A DNA stretch of 64,000 nt, from assembly GCF_900217815.1 (NCBI RefSeq), contig NZ_OBMT01000011.1, forward strand, positions 45,841-109,840. Reading direction: 5' to 3'. Below, in pieces: positions 62,140-64,000 of this stretch. The stretch comes from Rhodobacter maris. GTDB lineage: Bacteria; Pseudomonadota; Alphaproteobacteria; Rhodobacterales; Rhodobacteraceae. A program made the position numbers and the translations under genes. The stretch's first letter is position 1; each line of letters starts with the position of its first letter. The notes under the pieces are model-generated. The model was not told the origin of the DNA. It saw only the letters and a list, made by a program, of their open reading frames with translations, and did not search any database.

Positions 62140-62204
62140 CGCTTGCCCTCCAGTGATCGTTTCGTGCTTAGACTCGCACGATCATGGGAGCAAGGCCGAA
62201 GCTC

Positions 62205-62678
62205 TTATCCGTGCTGCTTCAAAAGGCGCTGCTTTTGTCGGTTCCAGTCGCGCTTGGCCTCGGTCTCGCGCTTGTCGGCAAGCTTCTTGCCCTTGGCGAT
62301 GCCGAGCTTCAGCTTCACCCGGCCCTTGTCGTTGAAATACATCGCGAGCGGCACCAGCGTCATGCCCTCACGGCCGATCGCGCTCCAGAGCCGGCTCAGC
62401 TCCTTTTTCGAGACCAGAAGCTTGCGATGCCGCCGCTCCTCATGGCCGAACACGCCCGCCTCCTTGTAGGCGGCGATATAGGAGTTGATCAGCCACAACT
62501 CGCCATTCTCCACCGAGGCATAGCTCTCGGCAATGTTGGACTGCCCGGTGCGCAGGCTTTTCACCTCCGAACCCATGAGCACGATCCCGGCCTCGAGATC
62601 ATCCTCGATCGCGTAATGGTAACGCGCCTGCCGGTTCTCGGCGATCAGCTTGGAATTGGGGTCGGATTTCTGGGCCAT
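62205..62678 (-). CDS. smpB: tmRNA-binding protein SmpB
   Basis: A 157-residue SsrA-binding protein for trans-translation. It opens with [20 protein letters not shown] and has [19 protein letters not shown], and a Lys/Arg-rich tail ([16 protein letters not shown]) that enters the decoding centre. The ATG at 62678 follows an upstream region shared with the divergent channel gene. Length is normal. The ssrA gene is not in the window. Confidence 0.97.
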   Translation of the reverse strand: MAQKSDPNSKLIAENRQARYHYAIEDDLEAGIVLMGSEVKSLRTGQSNIAESYASVENGELWLINSYIAAYKEAGVFGHEERRHRKLLVSKKELSRLWSAIGREGMTLVPLAMYFNDKGRVKLKLGIAKGKKLADKRETEAKRDWNRQKQRLLKQHG

Positions 62679-62786
62679 GATCCGCCCGAAATAGGGGAGC
62701 CGGGGCGCCATGTCCAGTGCGGCGCCATCACGCTTGACCGGAGCGCCCGCGGGGCAGTAGCGCAAGACAGGCGCGGGGAGGCGGCG

Positions 62787-63227
62787 ATGTTTTTGCAAAT
62801 TCTGATCGGATCGGGGATGATCCTCGGCAATGTGCTGGTCGCCGGGCTCGCGGCCTGGCTGATGGAATGGGCGTTCCTGCGCTGGCATGGCTGGCTGATG
62901 CGCCGCCCCTACCGGCCGAAGCTTCTGATCGTTCTTCTGCTGATTACCTTCTGGGCGATGGCGGTGGTCACGGTGGGGGTCTGGTTCTGGGCGCTCTGTT
63001 ACCGGGTGCTCGGCGTCTTTCACTCGATGGAGGCGGCGGTCTATTTCTCGCTCGTCTCTTATACCACGCTCGGATACGGCGACGTGATCCTGCCGCAGGA
63101 GTGGCGGATCCTTGGCGGCATGACCGGGGCAGGGGGCTTCCTGAACTTCGGCATCCTCGCCGCGATGCTCGTGGAAGCGCTGCGTCAGGTGCGGGTCAAT
63201 CAGATCGAGGCACTGCGCCGCCAGTAA
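62787..63227 (+). CDS. Two-TM potassium-channel-like protein
   Basis: A 146-residue ion-channel (Ion_trans_2) protein. The selectivity filter TTLGYGD lies between two predicted membrane helices, with an additional hydrophobic N-terminal segment. The C-terminus is short (QIEALRRQ) with no RCK domain. It may form tetramers that conduct K+, or work as an accessory. A GCGCCC/GGGCGC stem (63234-63249) follows the stop. Confidence 0.88.
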   Translation: MFLQILIGSGMILGNVLVAGLAAWLMEWAFLRWHGWLMRRPYRPKLLIVLLLITFWAMAVVTVGVWFWALCYRVLGVFHSMEAAVYFSLVSYTTLGYGDVILPQEWRILGGMTGAGGFLNFGILAAMLVEALRQVRVNQIEALRRQ

Positions 63228-63233
63228 ACTGCG

Positions 63234-63249
63234 GCGCCCGCCGGGGCGC
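63234..63249 (+). terminator. Weak hairpin after channel gene
   Basis: 6-bp stem GCGCCC / GGGCGC with a GCCG loop, 7 bases after the stop. No T run follows. Confidence 0.4.
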
Positions 63250-63742
63250 TGATCTTGCCGGCAGGCACCGCGCACGGCATGCGATGGCCGGGGCAACCTC
63301 ACCGCCCCGGCGCCGCCCGTGATCGTTCTCGGTGATGGTTCTCGGTGGTGCCCTGCACCGCATCCAGCGACACCCCGGCCCCCGACGGCAAGGTCGATGC
63401 CGGTCTTGCCCCTCGTTGCGGGACCCTTCCGGACTGACGCTTTTGGCACAGATCGTGTGCCGGGCCGAGGGGATCGGGGCGACGCTTCCGGCGCGGATTC
63501 TCGGCGCGCGAGACAGGGGTGATCAGGGGGCGGGCGATTCCTCTACGATTCACTGGATCCTGTTTCGCTGTCACCCCTATTCGCGCAAGATTCTTTCGTT
63601 TTGTGTTTCCCGGGGTGGTTCGGGTGAGGTTATTGAGGGGCTGTGGCTGTGTTTCGGGAGGAAAGTTTTCGGGATTCTTTCAATGAAACAAGGGAGTTTG
63701 GCGTTGTGTTGGAAAAAGTTTTGGATTTTTTGTGAAAGGGGG
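63250..63742. other. Non-coding gap before the rRNA operon
   Basis: About 490 bases with no open frame that has a Shine-Dalgarno site plus protein-like composition. The left half is GC-rich and contains a 13-base tandem repeat (GTTCTCGGTGATG then GTTCTCGGTGGTG, 63325-63350). The right half (about 63590-63742) is T/G-rich and unlike the rest of the window, with many TTTT runs, as in rrn upstream activating regions. I see no gene. Confidence 0.6.
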
Positions 63743-63771
63743 TTGCGGAGGGGGATGGAGATCCGTAGATA
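63743..63771 (+). promoter_or_regulatory. Candidate rRNA operon promoter
   Basis: TTGCGG (63743-63748) and TAGATA (63766-63771) are spaced exactly 17 bases. The AT-rich stretch immediately upstream may act as an UP element. It lies about 140 bases upstream of the boxA. Confidence 0.6.
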
Positions 63772-64000
63772 GCCCCTCACCGAAGCGGAACACAGCGCGA
63801 CGGTGTAGCGGACGGAAGCGCAAGCGACTGAAAGCGAAGGAAAAAATGGAGATGAGGTTGGCTAGCGGCGCCACGAGATTGGGCGCAACTAGTTGAATTT
63901 GTTTCCCTGCTCTTTGACATTGATGGATATCTGAAGAGATATGTGGGCGGTTTGGGCGCGAAAGCGACTGCGGACCGAGACATATCGGCGCTCTAGCTTC
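63772..64000 (+). ncRNA. rRNA operon leader (16S gene begins beyond the window)
   Basis: The untranslated leader of an rrn operon. boxA TGCTCTTTGACA lies at 63908-63919, the canonical antitermination element. A perfect hairpin ATATCT-GAAG-AGATAT follows at 63927-63942. The remaining 58 bases (to 64000) contain no 16S 5' sequence that I recognise. The window ends inside the leader. Confidence 0.8.
63908..63919 (+). promoter_or_regulatory. boxA antitermination element
   Basis: TGCTCTTTGACA, a near match to the bacterial boxA consensus TGCTCTTTAACA bound by NusB-S10 as RNA. Confidence 0.85.

Noticed and set aside
63299..63772. Open frames on both strands in the terminal gap
   Set aside because: Low-complexity Arg/Gly composition, no ribosome site and no similarity; the tract is non-coding leader-type DNA.

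Overview
The window is ordinary chromosomal DNA of a high-GC alphaproteobacterium. It most resembles Rhodobacterales (a Rhodobacter- or Paracoccus-like genome). The evidence is the strong GC bias at third codon positions, ATGA and TGATG stop/start overlaps throughout, the def/def-like/fmt gene trio, a glnK-amtB pair, an ArfB next to a class-III PLP enzyme, and an rrn leader containing boxA TGCTCTTTGACA at the right edge. This placement rests on pattern recognition, not on a database search. I see no prophage, insertion sequence, integron or CRISPR array.

Left part (1-24.6 kb). A minus-strand block carries a NUDIX hydrolase, a small-molecule kinase, a class-III PLP enzyme of the phospho-lyase type and arfB. 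It is followed by fadH with a divergent LysR regulator, then an OmpA-like lipoprotein-sized protein, a GNAT enzyme and a CinA-type domain, and a divergent methionine aminopeptidase. From 9.7 to 18.6 kb there is one long minus-strand operon. It has two acyl/aryl-CoA ligase-like enzymes flanking a complete branched-chain-type (HAAT) ABC importer: two ATPases, two permeases, a binding protein and a 61-residue membrane protein. A hybrid PAS sensor kinase and an OmpR-type regulator are transcribed divergently from it (18.8-21.4 kb). Together they look like a sense, import and CoA-activate module for an unidentified carboxylic acid. Next come ispH, a LysE exporter, rnhA and the convergent lrgAB pair.

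Middle part (24.8-47.7 kb). This is mostly housekeeping: smc, a YbjN protein, RidA, a glycerophosphodiesterase, a FemAB-like acyltransferase, a peroxiredoxin, a ferredoxin-reductase-like flavoprotein, rsmD, a HAD phosphatase, rpmJ, tRNA-Val(GAC), an N-formylglutamate amidohydrolase-like protein, dinB with an N-terminal Cys4 extension, clpB and pyrF. A run of small membrane proteins with an SPFH/NfeD pair follows, then a MalY/PatB C-S lyase. The formyl-methionine cycle is encoded by def, a second deformylase homologue that has lost two active-site residues, and fmt. A hypothetical protein and an MltB-type transglycosylase complete the region.

Right part (47.7-64 kb). A type I secretion ATPase and adaptor lie here without any recognisable substrate. 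mlaA-mlaC, a class A penicillin-binding protein, glnK-amtB, and an EmrAB multidrug efflux pair follow; their MarR regulator has a dyad operator over its own -10 box. After these come an aromatic/aspartate aminotransferase with a 3-mercaptopyruvate sulfurtransferase, smpB, and a two-TM potassium channel. The last 770 bases hold no credible gene and end in the promoter and leader of an rRNA operon whose 16S gene lies just beyond the window.
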